The translations under genes were made by a program, and so were the position numbers. The notes under the pieces are model-generated. The model worked only from the letters and a program-made list of their open reading frames with translations. It made no database searches and was not told where the DNA came from. Source: Tomocerus qinae (Eukaryota > Arthropoda > Collembola > Entomobryomorpha > Tomoceridae). Taken from it: DNA of 64,000 nucleotides. This document shows, one piece after another, positions 21,386-33,549 of this stretch (position 1 is the stretch's first letter; each line of letters starts with the position of its first letter). Location: assembly GCA_020055645.1 (NCBI GenBank), contig CM034547.1:42883909-42947908 (forward strand), written 5' to 3'.

Positions 21386-24300
21386 TTACCCCATCACCTT
21401 TTCTTTGACCTGCATGCATTTTCGATTCATGTCCAGTGTGCGAAACAACATCCACTACCCCCTCTACAAATATGAGAGTTTTCGTTCACACTGTACAGTT
21501 CCCATTCAAACTCGTAGACAAAAGAAATTTTCCGAGTCGAGGAAGGCTGACATTATAGGTGATAGTGGCCAGTGGTAGAAACTGGCACGAATGGAATTGG
21601 CCGACAGAAACAATTCAAAATGGAAAATAATGTCCACACAGTTCCAATTTCAGCTTTTGTGTCGTTCTTTTGACATCAAGGCGTGTCAAAGGGCAAGGTC
21701 GACAGGCCAATACACTCAACGCCCCCTATAATAATACCAAGTGCAGTCTACGCTAATTATGTAATGATATAAATTATAAAATTTCGTGTATTGTATTTAT
21801 TAATTCCGTACTAAATGATATACCAAATTAAATATTAACAAAAAATATTAGGGACCGGAATTTTTCCGAATTTCTCCGGAATTTTTCCGAATTTCTCCGG
21901 AATTTTTCCGAATTTCTCCGGAATTTTTCCCAATTTCTCCGGAATTTTTCCCAATTTCTCCGGAAATTTTCCGAATTTCTCAGGAATTTTTCCGAATTTC
22001 TCCGGAATTTTTCCGAATTTCTCCGGAATTTTTCCCAATTTCTCCGGAATTTTTCCGAATTTCTCCGGAATTTTTCCCAATTTCTCCGGAATTTTTCCCA
22101 ATTTCTCCGGAATTTTTCCGAATTTCTCCGGAATTTTTCCCAATTTCTCCGGAATTTTTCCGAATTTCTCCGGAATTTTTCCCAATTTCTCCGGAATTTT
22201 TCCCAATTTCTCCGGAATTTTTCCGAATTTCTCAGGAATTTTTCCGAATTTCTCCGGAATTTTTCCCAATTTCTCCGGAATTTTTCCGAATTTCTCAGGA
22301 ATTTTTCCGAATTTCTCCGGAATTTTTCCGAATTTCTCCGGAATTTTTCCCAATTTCTCCGGAATTTTTCCGAATTTCTCCGGAATTTTTCCGAATTTCT
22401 CCGGAATTTTTCCCAATTTCTCCGGAATTTTTCCGAATTTCTCCGGAATTTTTCCGAATTTCTCAGGAATTTTTCCGAATTTCTCCGGAATTTTTCCGAA
22501 TTTCTCCGGAATTTTTCCCAATTTCTCCGGAATTTTTCCGAATTTCTCCGGAATTTTTCCCAATTTCTCCGGAATTTTTCCCAATTTCTCCGGAATTTTT
22601 CCCAATTTCTCCGGAATTTTTCCGAATTTCTCCGGAATTTTTCCGAATTTCTCCGGAATTTTTCCCAATTTCTCCGGAATTTTTCCGAATTTCTCAGGAA
22701 TTTTTCCGAATTTCTCCGGAATTTTTCCATATTTCTCCGGAATTTTTCCCAATTTCTCCGGAATTTTTCCGAATTTCTCCGGAATTTTTCCGAATTTCTC
22801 CGGAATTTTTCCGAATTTCTCCGGAATTTTTCCAATTTCTCCGGAATTTTTCCGAATTTCTCCGGAATTTTTCCCAATTTCTCCGGAATTTTTCCCAATT
22901 TCTCCGGAATTTTTCCGAATTTCTCCGGAATTTTTCCCAATTTCTCCGGAATTTTTCCGAATTTCTCCGGAATTTTTCCCAATTTCTCCGGAATTTTTCC
23001 GAATTTCTCCGGAATTTTTCCGAATTTCTCCGGAATTTTTCCCAATTTCTCCGGAATTTTTCCCAATTTCTCCGGAATTTTTCCGAATTTCTCAGGAATT
23101 TTTCCGAATTTCTCCGGAATTTTTCCCAATTTCTCCGGAATTTTTCCCAATTTCTCCGGAATTTTTCCCAATTTCTCCGGAATTTTTCCGAATTTCTCCG
23201 GAATTTTTCCCAATTTCTCCGGAATTTTTCCCAATTTCTCCGGAATTTTTCCCAATTTCTCCGGAATTTTTCCCAATTTCTCCGGGATTTTTCCGAATTT
23301 CTCCGGAATTTTTCCGAATTTCTCCGGAATTTTTCCCAATTTCTCCGGAATTTTTGCCAATTTCTCCGGAATTTTTCCGAATTTCTCAGGAATTTTTCCG
23401 AATTTCTCCGGAATTTTTCCCAATTTCTCCGGAAATTTTCCGAATTTCTCCGGAATTTTTCCCAATTTCTCCGGAATTTTTCCGAATTTCTCCAGAAATT
23501 TTCCGAATTTCTCCGGAATTTTTCCAAATTTCTCCGGAATTTTTCCGAATTTCTCCGGAATTTTTCCAAATTTCTCCGGAATTTTTCCCAATTTCTCCGG
23601 AAATTTTCCCAATTTCTCCGGAATTTTTCCCAATTTCTCCGGAATTTTTCCGAATTTCTCCGGAATTTTTCCCAATTTCTCCGGAATTTTTCCCAATTTC
23701 TCCGGAATTTTTCCGAATTTCTCCGGAATTTTTCCGAATTTCTTCGGAATTTTTCCCAATCTTCGGAAATTTTCCGAATTTCTCCGGAATTTTTCCCAAT
23801 TTCTCCGGAATTTTTCCCAATTTCTCCGGAATTTTTCCGAATTTCTCAGGAATTTTTCCGAATTTCTCCGGAATTTTTCCCAATTTCTCCGGAATTTTTC
23901 CCAATTTCTCCGGAATTTTTCCGAATTTCTCCGGAATTTTTCCGAATTTCTCAGGAATTTTTCCGAATTTCTCCGGAATTTTTCCGAATTTCTCCGGAAT
24001 TTTTCCGAATTTCTCCGGAATTTTTCCGAATTTCTCCGGAATTTTTCCCAATTTCTCCGGAATTTTTCCCAATTTCTCCGGAATTTTTCCCAATTTCTCC
24101 GGAATTTTTCCCAATTTCTCCGGAATTTTTCCCAATTTCTCCGGAATTTTTCCCAATTTCTCCGGAAATTTTTTCGAATTTCTCCGGAATTTTTCCGAAT
24201 TTCTCCGGAATTTTTCCCAATTTCTCCGGAAATTTTCCGAATTTCTCCGGAATTTTTCCGAATTAATCCGGAATTTTTCCGAATTTCTCCGGAATTTTTC

Positions 24301-25542
24301 CGAATTTCTCCGGAATTTTTCCGAATTTCTCCGGAATTTTTCCGAATTTCTCCGGAATTTTTCCGAATTTCTCCGGAATTTTTCCGAATTTCTCCGGAAT
24401 TTTTCCGAATTTCTCCGGAATTTTTCCGAATTTCTCCGGAATTTTTCCCAATTTCTCCGGAAATTTTCCGAATTTCTCCGGAATTTTTCCGAATTTCTCA
24501 GGAATTTTTCCGAATTTCTCCGGAATTTTTCCGAATTTCTCCGGAATTTTTCCCAATTTCTCCGGAATTTTTCCGAATTTCTCCGGAATTTTTCCGAATT
24601 TCTCCGGAAATTTTCCGAATTTCTCCGGAATTTTTCCCAATTTCTCCGGAATTTTTCCGAATTTCTCCGGAATTTTTCCCAATTTCTCCGGAAATTTTCC
24701 GAATTTCTCCGGAATTTTTCCGAATTTCTCCGGAATTTTTCCCAATTTCTCCGGAAATTTTCCGAATTTCTCCGGAATTTTTCCCAATTTCTCCGGAATT
24801 TTTCCGAATTTCTCCGGAAATTTTCCCAATTTCTCCGGAATTTTTCCGAATTTCTCCGGAAATTTTCCGAATTTCTCCGGAATTTTTCCCAATTTCTCCG
24901 GAAATTTTCCGAATTTCTCCGGAATTTTTCCCAATTTCTCCGGAATTTTTCCCAATTTCTCCGGAATTTTTCCCAATTTCTCCGGAATTTTTCCCAATTT
25001 CTCCGGAATTTTTCCCAATTTCTCCGGAATTTTTCCCAATTTCTCCGGAATTTTTCCCAATTTCTCCGGAATTTTTCCCAATTTCTCCGGAATTTTTCCC
25101 AATTTCTCCGGAATCGGAATTTTATAATTTATATCATTACATAATTAGCGGAGACAGCCCTTGGTATTATTATAGGGGGCGTTGAGTGTCGACCTTGCCC
25201 TGTTGAGTGTTGAGTGTCGAGCCTGTCGACCTTGCCCTTTGACACGCCTTGATGTCAAAAGAACGACACAAATGCTGAAATTGGAAGTGTGTGGACATTA
25301 TCTTCCATTTTGGACTGTTTCTGTCGGCCTATTCCGTTCGTGCCAGTTTCTACCACTGGCCACTATCACCTATAATGTCAGCCTTCCTCGACTCGGAAAA
25401 TTTCTTTTGTCTACGAGTTTGAATGGGAACTGTACAGTGTGAACGAAAACTCTTATATTTGTAGAGGGGGTAGTGGATGTTGTTTCGCACACTGGACATG
25501 AATCGAAAATGCATGCAGGTCAAAGAAAAGGTGATGGGGTAA
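21386..25542. mobile_element. minisatellite-bearing TIR element, long copy (4,157 bp)
   Basis: It has the same TTACCCCATCACC ends and about 400-bp arms as the copy at 15675-17146, with TA on each side (21384-21385, 25543-25544). It sits inside the Ginger-like integrase fragment, which fixes its boundaries. The difference in size from the short copy lies wholly in the 21-bp array. Confidence 0.9.
21856..25113. repeat. 21-bp minisatellite array, about 155 units
   Basis: Same unit as 16145-16718 with more variety. G/C alternation at position 12 gives TTTTTCCGAAT or TTTTTCCCAAT, CTCAGG replaces CTCCGG in some units, and TTTTTCC sometimes becomes AATTTTCC. Higher-order blocks of variants recur. 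The 3' end is a run of nearly pure CCC variants. A few single-base slips change the reading frame. Confidence 0.95.
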
Positions 25543-26057
25543 TAACATCATACACCTCTCAATCCATGTTAAAGGGTAACTGTCAAAGCAAAAATGTCCC
25601 TGTAAAAAGAATGGTATTCACTGTGGTACTGAATGCCACAACGGCAGCAGCAGTTCCTGCAAAAATTTAGATGATCGAACTCCTAGCTTTGGAAAAAATA
25701 GCCATTAATAAATATAATAGCAGCGTAACCTTACTTAACCATTTGACTGTCAATCTTGACTTAATAATTTATGATTTATGACTGATACAAAAAGGGCAAT
25801 ATACTTAATATTTATAAATATTTATTTAATGATTACAATGAATAAAACATGTAAGAGTAACTTAAACTAAAATCTGCGATAGTTGTGGCACTTATACACA
25901 TAGGATCATTCATATCAATCCTTTACAACCTATCCCTCCCAGTCGGAAACCTCATGGTTCGGTACCGCTAGCGGTACAGAGCTATCCCACCCAGTCTAGT
26001 CGGAGAGGGACATTATATCCCTCCCAGTCACCTTTCCCTCCCAGTCTACGACATATA

Positions 26058-26986
26058 TACTACGACATTTGGAGAAGAATCATTAATTTTATTTGTGTTT
26101 GTATCACTTTTATTTAAGCAAAATAGCTGACATAACGAGAATGAGATCAAGTACTTGCTTTATTACTGAATGTGCCTTCATATTGATGGCTCTATGTACA
26201 TGTTAACATATTAATAGTATAATATTAGATAATAAGCAATGTTTTCTATATCAATACAATACATCTTGTAGAAGAATTTTTGAAATTAAAAGGACTTTTT
26301 AATAAAGGGATCTTACAAAGTGGCATATTTTGAATGAAGCCATACCTTCTGCATGACCCTTAAAGGATTACATAATGTGATTTTATTTGGATTTCATTAT
26401 GTAAATACACTTAATACACAGCCCCACAAAAATATAAAAATGGTGAAGTCAGAAGGACTAAAATTTTGAAATGTTAACTTAGTTTTTAGAATTGCCTTTT
26501 CCTTTGGTTAGCTCTAAAACTTGAGATTAAAAAATGCACTTTCCATGAAAAGTGCTATTTAAGCATCATATAAAGAGAATGCTTCAGCCTTGAGTATGCT
26601 AGCTATAAATAAACGTAACAAAGACTTGTGTTTAAAGTAGATCTATAAATCTACTTTTATACCCATCACCCAGGGATTACTCATAGGTAGCTATTATGTC
26701 ATGTCTTACTATTAATGAATGCATGTCATAATTAGTCAATCTAATCCATATACTGCACGTAGGACTTATAAAGAATCACTTTTAGAGTTTATCTTCTCTA
26801 CAGTTTCTTTCCTGTACTCTATATAAGACTTTAAATAGGTCCTTCGAAAATGATGACAATTTTTCAATAAATTGAGTTGATAATTTTCCTTTTATGGTCT
26901 TTCCTTCCTGGGTCTGCATGCACTAATTATATCTCTATACTGTAAATTAAATGCATTATTCTAAACACAACAATAAGACTTTAAAT
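26058..26986. other. 3' flank of the GPCR gene, no other gene seen
   Basis: AT-rich sequence downstream of the minus-strand receptor stop codon. It probably includes its 3' UTR. Nothing else recognised. Confidence 0.4.
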
Positions 26987-29957
26987 TCACGGATGTTTCC
27001 TAATAGTATTACTAGTTCCAGCACTAGTCGTACTAGTGGCTGTTCCTCTCCTTTTCATATTTTGTGACGAGTCCCGTACTTCGCGTTCGTAACCAAATCT
27101 CTCTTTGACCATGTTCCATACCTTTGGTTTAAAATCAAAAGCCAAGAAAATAAAAGTCCCTTGCGAGCCATTAAAGAAGACAAAGAGATACCAAAATGCA
27201 TCCCAGCCAGTTGAATTAGCAACAAATCCTAAGATCCAGGTTAATCCCATGATAAGTGCAAGTTTCCAATAAAGTTTTACCAGGATCTCGTTGGACTTTT
27301 TTGATGAAGTAGATGAAGCTGCAATAGCTTTGTTATTAATGCTTAAACAGGTGGCCCTTGAATCGTTAGACTTGAGAACTCGATTGGCTTCGCGATGTTG
27401 TTTCAGTATGGTTTGTGCAGTCAAAAGAAACAAGGTTAGATTTGCCACTATGATGCACCCAACTGGCATAGCAAAAAATAATAACAAAGATAATCCTTGA
27501 TTTATCCAACATAGATTATCGTGTCCGTACAAGGGTTGGACTATATTCACCATGGATCTCAATTTTCCTGTCTCTAGAAGATTATCTGCGAGAATAAAAT
27601 CAATTATGACAGCCAACAGTACGATAATTGCTGGAGAAATCCAAGCAAAAATACTATACTTGACAAATGTCCTCGTAGAATCATTTGATTGCCTTTTGAC
27701 TAGAAATTCTGAACTAAATGTTCTCCAGATGTCAAAACCCATGACATTCATCCAGAAAAATCCACTGAGAAAGAAATAATGCATTGTTATTGCTGCCCCC
27801 ACGCATAGAATCTTATTTGAATGCTCAATCAATGTAAGAAAAATCAACTGGGAAATAAGAAGGGACAGAGTGAGACAAAAAAGATTCTGACCAGGGAGAT
27901 TTCTCAATTTAGGAAGTAAAATATATAAAGTGATGTGAATCAATGAGGAAACAACTGAAGTGCCCAAGGCCACTAAAGTAACATAGTGCAGTCCTTTAGG
28001 AAACTTTGTTTGAAACCCGTCTTGAAGATCTCTAGCGCATACTGACACTGTAGTGTTATTCCATCTCTCGTATTCATTGCTTGAAAACTTTAGCTGGGTT
28101 AATGAACCTGAAATAGTTTTGTTGAAAACTATCGTTTTGTTATCCATCATTTCGTACTCGTTTTCATGCAATAATATCGTATAGCATTTTTTGACCAGGT
28201 CTTCTCCCGATCCTGGTTGAGATGCATTTAACTGAATTTGTGTTTCGTTTCCAGAAATGGTTTCGTTTGTGACAATTTCTACACACACATTGTTCTCCAA
28301 AATGTGATCTTTAGGGCACATGATGACGTGACATTTTTCATGGAGGAAATCCCAAATTTCATTTTCCTGGCATTTGAATTTATAGCCTACATAAGTCTCG
28401 TCAAATGCAAATGTAAAATCAAAAAGAAGACTGATTCCTCCTGAAGCCCTGGTTTCAGGAGTGATTGTAATTCGATTAACACAAGATTGTGGACCTACTG
28501 GACAACTAGTGTCATTCGTATTAATATCTTCAACATAAATAATGCATTTTGTATTTCCTTTCATGTTTGTTGTGCTTATCTGCATATCTTGAAGGTGACA
28601 TTTGACACAGTGGGGATTTTTGAAAATCGTTTCTCTGATAAACCTCGTTTCCGTATGCTGTGTATAGCTTAAGCAAAGATCGTTTGTTTTTTCGTCCGAA
28701 TTTTCCGGGCAGTAGTCGATTACATCGGGTCCACAAAAACGAATACCAGGAATAGTTTCCTCCACTCTATGGCTCTCGAATTCGGTAAAATAAATTCCGC
28801 AGTAAATATCCAAATCCTTCCAGAAGCGGCGCCCGGGTACATATCGGGCTCTTTTCGTAAAAGTTTCTAAAGTGACCGAGTCCATTTCTTTACTGCAGAG
28901 CATTTTCTTTTCCATGTACTGAATCTGTCGCGATGTGACTCCATTGCAAAAAGCGCAGTAAATGTTCTTGTAGATCTTTTTAGTAAAGTTGCTGTAAACT
29001 GGAATATCTAAATGATGCGTGTAGTTACTCTTAGGTGTCAACTCAGGACTCGTGCACAGTTGTTGGAGATCCCGTATCGCATCCTTATGGCAAGTGCTGA
29101 TCATCATCGCCCAAGTTTTCTAATACAAAATGAACATAAGAATAGAAATGATTTTCTTAGTTTCTTTGCTGGCTGTATCTGTAATGCATGCTTGCAAAAC
29201 TTTTTGCGTAAACTTAAAGAAAATGGCATGTTTGATTAGTATTCGACCTTCATTTGTGCTATAAAAGCATAAGTATCATTGATATTTGGTCAATCAAGCG
29301 AAAATTTACCTCATGTTGCAATCTGTTACATCGCCATGGGTTGTAAGTAGACAATTTATCCACAATGTTATAGCAGCAGTCGCCATAAATCTGACAAATG
29401 TCATCGCATCTGCAAAGAAACGGTTTTCGTTGAAAATCAATTTCTTGCGGACGAACTTTTGCAAATTTAGAGATTTGTGTAGTTGTAGCATAGGAAATAG
29501 TATCATCGACTGTACTGTGACATTTATCCAGAACACATTTTCGTATCAAATCACTAGGAAGAAATTTAGACATTTCTTCGGGTTTCGCTGACGTGGGTAT
29601 ACTCTTTGCTGTAGTCGATGGGTTTTCATATGGAAAATCAGATTGAGTTTCCTCTTCATCAATCTCGTCTTCCCTTTTGGTATTGAAGTGCAAGTTTATG
29701 GCTTCGTCGTAATCATTTTCCGTATCATTACTAGTGGAGCTTTTCGGTCTTAAAATAGGGTACTTTGTGGGTGAAATCGAGTAGGTTGATGAGTTATCAG
29801 TTTTCTCAAAATCTTCTCCCAATACTAATTCGAGATGATCCATTGAGTTTGGGTAACTGTTTGCTCCTTCAAATTGACAGGAAATAGGCAGAGGAAACAG
29901 GAGAATAAATGTTAGTGTTAGCACATGTAAACACCGGAAATGTTTCACAAGCCACAT
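26987..29957 (-). CDS. Methuselah-like class B GPCR with somatomedin B domain
   Basis: Two exons (29957-29310 and 29119-26987) joined in phase 0 give 925-926 residues. The start is an ATG opening a clear signal peptide (HVLTLTFILLFPLPISCQ). Residues about 30-170 are acidic and low complexity. About 180-214 is a cysteine-dense somatomedin B module (FLCRCDDICQIYGDCCYN...PWRC). A long cysteine-rich ectodomain with many N-glycosylation sequons follows. Seven membrane segments then begin near GLHYVTLVALGTSVVSSLI and end near GTFIFLAFDFKPKVWNMV. This is typical of secretin/Methuselah family members (WILGF, FNGSQG). A Ser/Thr-rich tail closes the protein. It would act at the plasma membrane as a G-protein-coupled receptor; the ligand is unknown. 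No GPS cleavage motif was seen. Confidence 0.9.
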
Positions 29958-32900
29958 TTTGTCTTCAGTGGTTAAAATATTCTGTTCTTCTAGTGTAAGT
30001 ATATCTTGAACACTTGTTTTACTAACCGGAAATAGTTCACAAACATTTCACTGAATCTTTTAAAAAGATTTGCTCTTGTCTCAAATCATCACTGGAGCAA
30101 GAAAATCACTTGTGATTACCTTTTGCACGTTTTAGTGTTATTCTCAATATTTCTAGTCACAAAATTTTCTTTGTAATTTGTAGAATAAATCTTCACCTCC
30201 ATAATTATAATGTCAAGAACAATGTTCGCTGATTTAATCCATAAAAACTGTTCAAGACTAGAAAAATGAGGACAGAACTTTATTGTTAAGCTTAAAACTA
30301 TTAACTAACCAAACTTCCAACCCAACCGGCCTTGCTTCCATTGAAAAGAAAATAAATAAACAATTTCTTGTAGAGAAACTTCAATGTCCGTGTAAGTAGT
30401 ATGACGAGAGACGAGAGTAAAATGCGAACTGAAGCTAGATGTATGTTATTCGGTCTAGAATATCTCAACTACTTAAGTTTAGCACATTTCTGTAATTTTG
30501 CCCTTCCGTCGTAACTTTTCTGTGCTTTAATCTTATTTACAGAACTAAGTGCGTGTATCCGTAAACTGAGAGCTGGTTGTACTCTTGTGCACATGACTAA
30601 GATAAGTTAGTGACTATGCACTGCAGCCTAACCTAACTCTACTGGCGACGTGTGTATGCTTTCTCTGAACTCAAGATCTGTGGATGTGGCTCTTCCTTCG
30701 TCTACATCAACATCATAATCACAGTGAGTACTAAGAATACTTCAATAATACAGACCAGCTCAACGTGTCAGTCGTAAATGTGCAACCTAGTGTAATGAGA
30801 ACAAATTGGAGAAGAGATATTAAGCCCATCATAATATCCTAGAGAGACTCCTTTGGCAGTGGAGAAGCCTAGCTTTGTTTTGTTTATAGCTAATTGTTTG
30901 TCGATTCTTAGTAAACTAGAGTAATGTACAAACATCATGGTATTAAGAGTATTAATTGTATGTGGGTAGAAAGCAGCGGTCTAACAAAAGACTCCTGATG
31001 GTAGTCTCATTGTCATTGTCACTAAAATCTCCATAATAGTATGTCTCTCTATGCAATTGCGATGCTATACAATAGTATTTGCTCTAATGTTCTGTAAACT
31101 ATGATTGAGATAAAGTGTTGATTCTGAAATTGTACTTTGTGCATGTAACCGTTTACGTATGATGCTACACGTGTAGGTAATTAAGTTCATTAAAACTATT
31201 CTATTACTATTACCTTCCACAAAATTATATTCCTTCAGTCGTAGATATACACTATACATTATAAGTAAATCATGCATCTTAAATAGTGAAGTATAATAGT
31301 AGAGATAAGGGTCCAAATTTTGTAGTATTCTATATGTATTAGTAAATACAAATGAGAACATAAATATTTGTCATCGATGCATATACTCTTGATAAATCAT
31401 GGATCGATACATGCTTAAGAAAATACCTTTATCTTTACTTTTAAAAGGTTTTCTTGACTTTGTTATTATTTTTGTTTCTTGATTGAGCTTAGTACGTACA
31501 GAAACTGGAATGGGTTACTTACTCCGGTAAATATCAGTTAAATATTAAGATTAAGGTGTATGTTTAAAATATTTGATTCCGTGTCTTAAATCTGCCCACC
31601 CGAATACAGATATTGGAGTGAAAATGGGTTAAGGTTTGTTTGTCTGGCATTAATGTACTAGGAAGTCAACCTATTTCAAATTATTTGAATCATTATCCTT
31701 CCTATTTATTTATCTGATTAAAAACACTGACCCTACTCTGTCTTAATAGCTATCATTCGCTGAAATGCAACTTTATTTAATACTACTGTGTCTAAATTCA
31801 TGTACAAACTACGTCATCATGCTTATGTGCAAAAGTATAAATAGTTGTGCCCAGAATAAATTTTTTAATGTACTAGTGTTTATTTTTTCATACTTTTCGT
31901 ATAATCTCTTGCCACATTCCCATATTTTGTGAACATGGCCACACCAAAATGTTTAAAAAAATCAAGATCTACGCATAATATTACACAAGATCATAAATAA
32001 ATGTATATTTTTTTGATTTTGCTTATTATGTGTACATTCAATCATCTATCTTGATGTTGGTAGAAAAATAAAGAAGACAGAAAAACACAGATTTAAAGAA
32101 TGCTGAGTTTTGCATATTTTCACATATTTTCTATGTATAAGTACGGTTGGGTGGTGTTATTACACAGTAGGTATTGAATACTAGGATTCTCTAATTCTAA
32201 TACTACACACTAATAAAGTTGTGTAAAATGTAGATGTATGTAATGTAATATTCTGTAAATCGATGTTCCATATATTTCTTCTTTGTTTGACATTTATGAT
32301 TTACGTGATTAGCAATTACTAACTGCATTGCTGTCGGCGATATATCGCATCATATGTAGACTGCTGACTACTATACGAAGTGGCTGTCAAAATGTACATT
32401 CTGAACAGGACTGTTAGTGCCCTTTAGAGATTACCAGGATTTATGACACGATCTTTTGTTCGGAGGCAGATGAGAGCGAGGCTAAAGTCAATGCCAATGT
32501 GTGCACATCCCCTACGTCTATTTTATCGTCTCAACATGATCAGTAAGTACATATTTACATTTTATATTGACTACACACACTCTCTACTTAACTATGGCTG
32601 TGTGCTATGCAAACACAACCGGGGAAATAATAACTGGGCATTACTATTAAATATTAATACTAGGCTAAGCATTAATAGAGCATGTCACAGTGTAATATTG
32701 TACTTTAGATTTCGTCTCTTGAACCTTAACTTCCCACCGGGTGACTACGTACGTCTCAAACTCCCACAGATATTAGTAACAAGGTGTTTTTATTTTCAGA
32801 AAAACGTCTGTAACGACAATATATATGGGAAAGCAAATTCATTTCATGAACGGATCATTTCTTTGCTTTCCTGGGGCTGCGAATATCCAGCTCTTATTAA

Positions 32901-33018
32901 TTGATGTTTGTCAGATGAACGAGTGTACGAAACGTACCATGTAGGGTTGTAGAGGTATTTGTGCCTCTATTCAATGTATGTAGGAAACGCATTCGTTTCA
33001 TCCCTATGAAAAGTATTC
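29958..33018. other. gene-poor stretch, nothing convincing
   Basis: AT-rich DNA upstream of the GPCR, presumably including its promoter. Open frames at 31065-31361 (minus) and 32443-32904 (plus) lack recognisable domains, splice support or codon bias and are not called. Confidence 0.4.
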
Positions 33019-33549
33019 TGTAGTAATTCTTTTTGTTTGTTCCTTTTTCTCTTCCTTACTGACCAAGTACCACGTGCTCAGTAAATTACTGAGCACGTGT
33101 CTTTGGTTGGTAAGCAGAGCCTACCTATAGTGTAGTAGAAGTAGTATGAGTGGGGTCGTGAGTAACGGAACTGCTCCTCTTATTTTTCTTGCCCTTTATG
33201 GCCCCCAATATCTTTTATTGGACCAATGGCGTTATTTGCTGTAAACTTACTCACGGCTCTAACGTCCGCACTCCTAAGGGCTGCAGTATATAAGCTCAGC
33301 TCACAGCTTTAGCAACCAATTCATTTCACCAATTCGTTTCACCTTAATTATAAGCATTATTATTGTAATTCTCTTCTGGATTGTTCCTGTCTCTAGTGCC
33401 TCGTGGCACCTCTTCCGTAATTTTGACATTACGGCATTTTCGGTCATCTAGACCCCTAATTTAAATAGTGAGTGTATTTTAGTTTAAATAAATAGTTGTA
33501 GGAATTTCTGTTTTCCAATTACACATTTATTTGCCAGTACACATCACAC
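33019..33549 (+). repeat. possible solo LTR or isolated promoter-polyA unit
   Basis: The stretch has LTR-like order: CCAAT (about 33219), TATATAAG (33287-33294), a pyrimidine-rich leader with the repeated phrase CCAATTCATTTCACC / CCAATTCGTTTCACC, and AATAAA near 33487. It starts TGTAG and has TACA near 33535, but no target duplication was found. A cellular promoter for a non-coding RNA is equally possible. Confidence 0.25.
33071..33099. promoter_or_regulatory. 29-bp palindrome with two CACGTG E-boxes
   Basis: CACGTGCTCAGTAA, one central A, then the exact reverse complement. Both outer hexamers are CACGTG, the canonical bHLH (Myc/Max, Clock/Cycle, USF) site. It lies about 215 bp upstream of the TATATAAG motif. 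Confidence 0.7.

Larger units (their letters stand above)
21107..25676 (+). pseudogene. Ginger/KRBA2-like integrase C-terminal fragment, split by a transposon
   Basis: The first part (about 21107-21385) encodes VGSIVSLPIPKIDR and the following beta-rich segment with CAKGIIECMVSEINV. This is the conserved small domain after the integrase core in Ginger/KRBA2-like proteins. The second part (25543 onward) continues in the same frame once the TA-flanked element between them and one TA are discounted. It leads into a cysteine-rich tail starting KGNCQSK. The tail (C-P-C, H-C-G, C-H spacing) is then in another frame near 25590, so there is also a frameshift. The catalytic core is missing upstream, replaced by the repeat at 20092-21101. 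Confidence 0.6.
19694..26053. mobile_element. Ginger-like DNA transposon remnant, 6.36 kb, with nested insertions
   Basis: The ends are TGTCGTAGACTGGGAGGG and the exact inverse ...CTACGACA. The 4 bp TATA lie outside both (19690-19693 and 26054-26057). Inverted arms reach about 300 bp (19694-19995 against 25755-26053). Inside is a decayed integrase C-terminal region of the Ginger/KRBA2 type. As I recall the family description, Ginger elements have TGTNR...YNACA ends, about 4-bp duplications and a retrovirus-like integrase, so ends and content agree. Catalytic integrase motifs are not present. Confidence 0.7.

Noticed and set aside
20969..21475. A 168-codon frame reading from a CGGAC microsatellite through the integrase-like fragment into a transposon arm
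   Set aside because: Only the middle part has protein similarity. The start lies in a microsatellite and the end in the nested element, so it is not one gene.
21828..25144. Very long open frames (up to 643 codons) encoding repeats such as GKIPEKF or EKFRRNS
   Set aside because: They are produced by a 21-bp tandem DNA repeat whose length is a multiple of three and which lacks stops in several frames on both strands. No start context, introns or domain.
32443..32904. 153-codon plus-strand frame
   Set aside because: No recognisable motif, no consistent codon bias and no relation to neighbours. Probably chance in a gene-poor stretch.
33019..33549. Confident call of a retrotransposon LTR
   Set aside because: TATA and polyA signals are in LTR-like order, but no target duplication, primer-binding site or second LTR was found, so only a low-confidence entry is kept.
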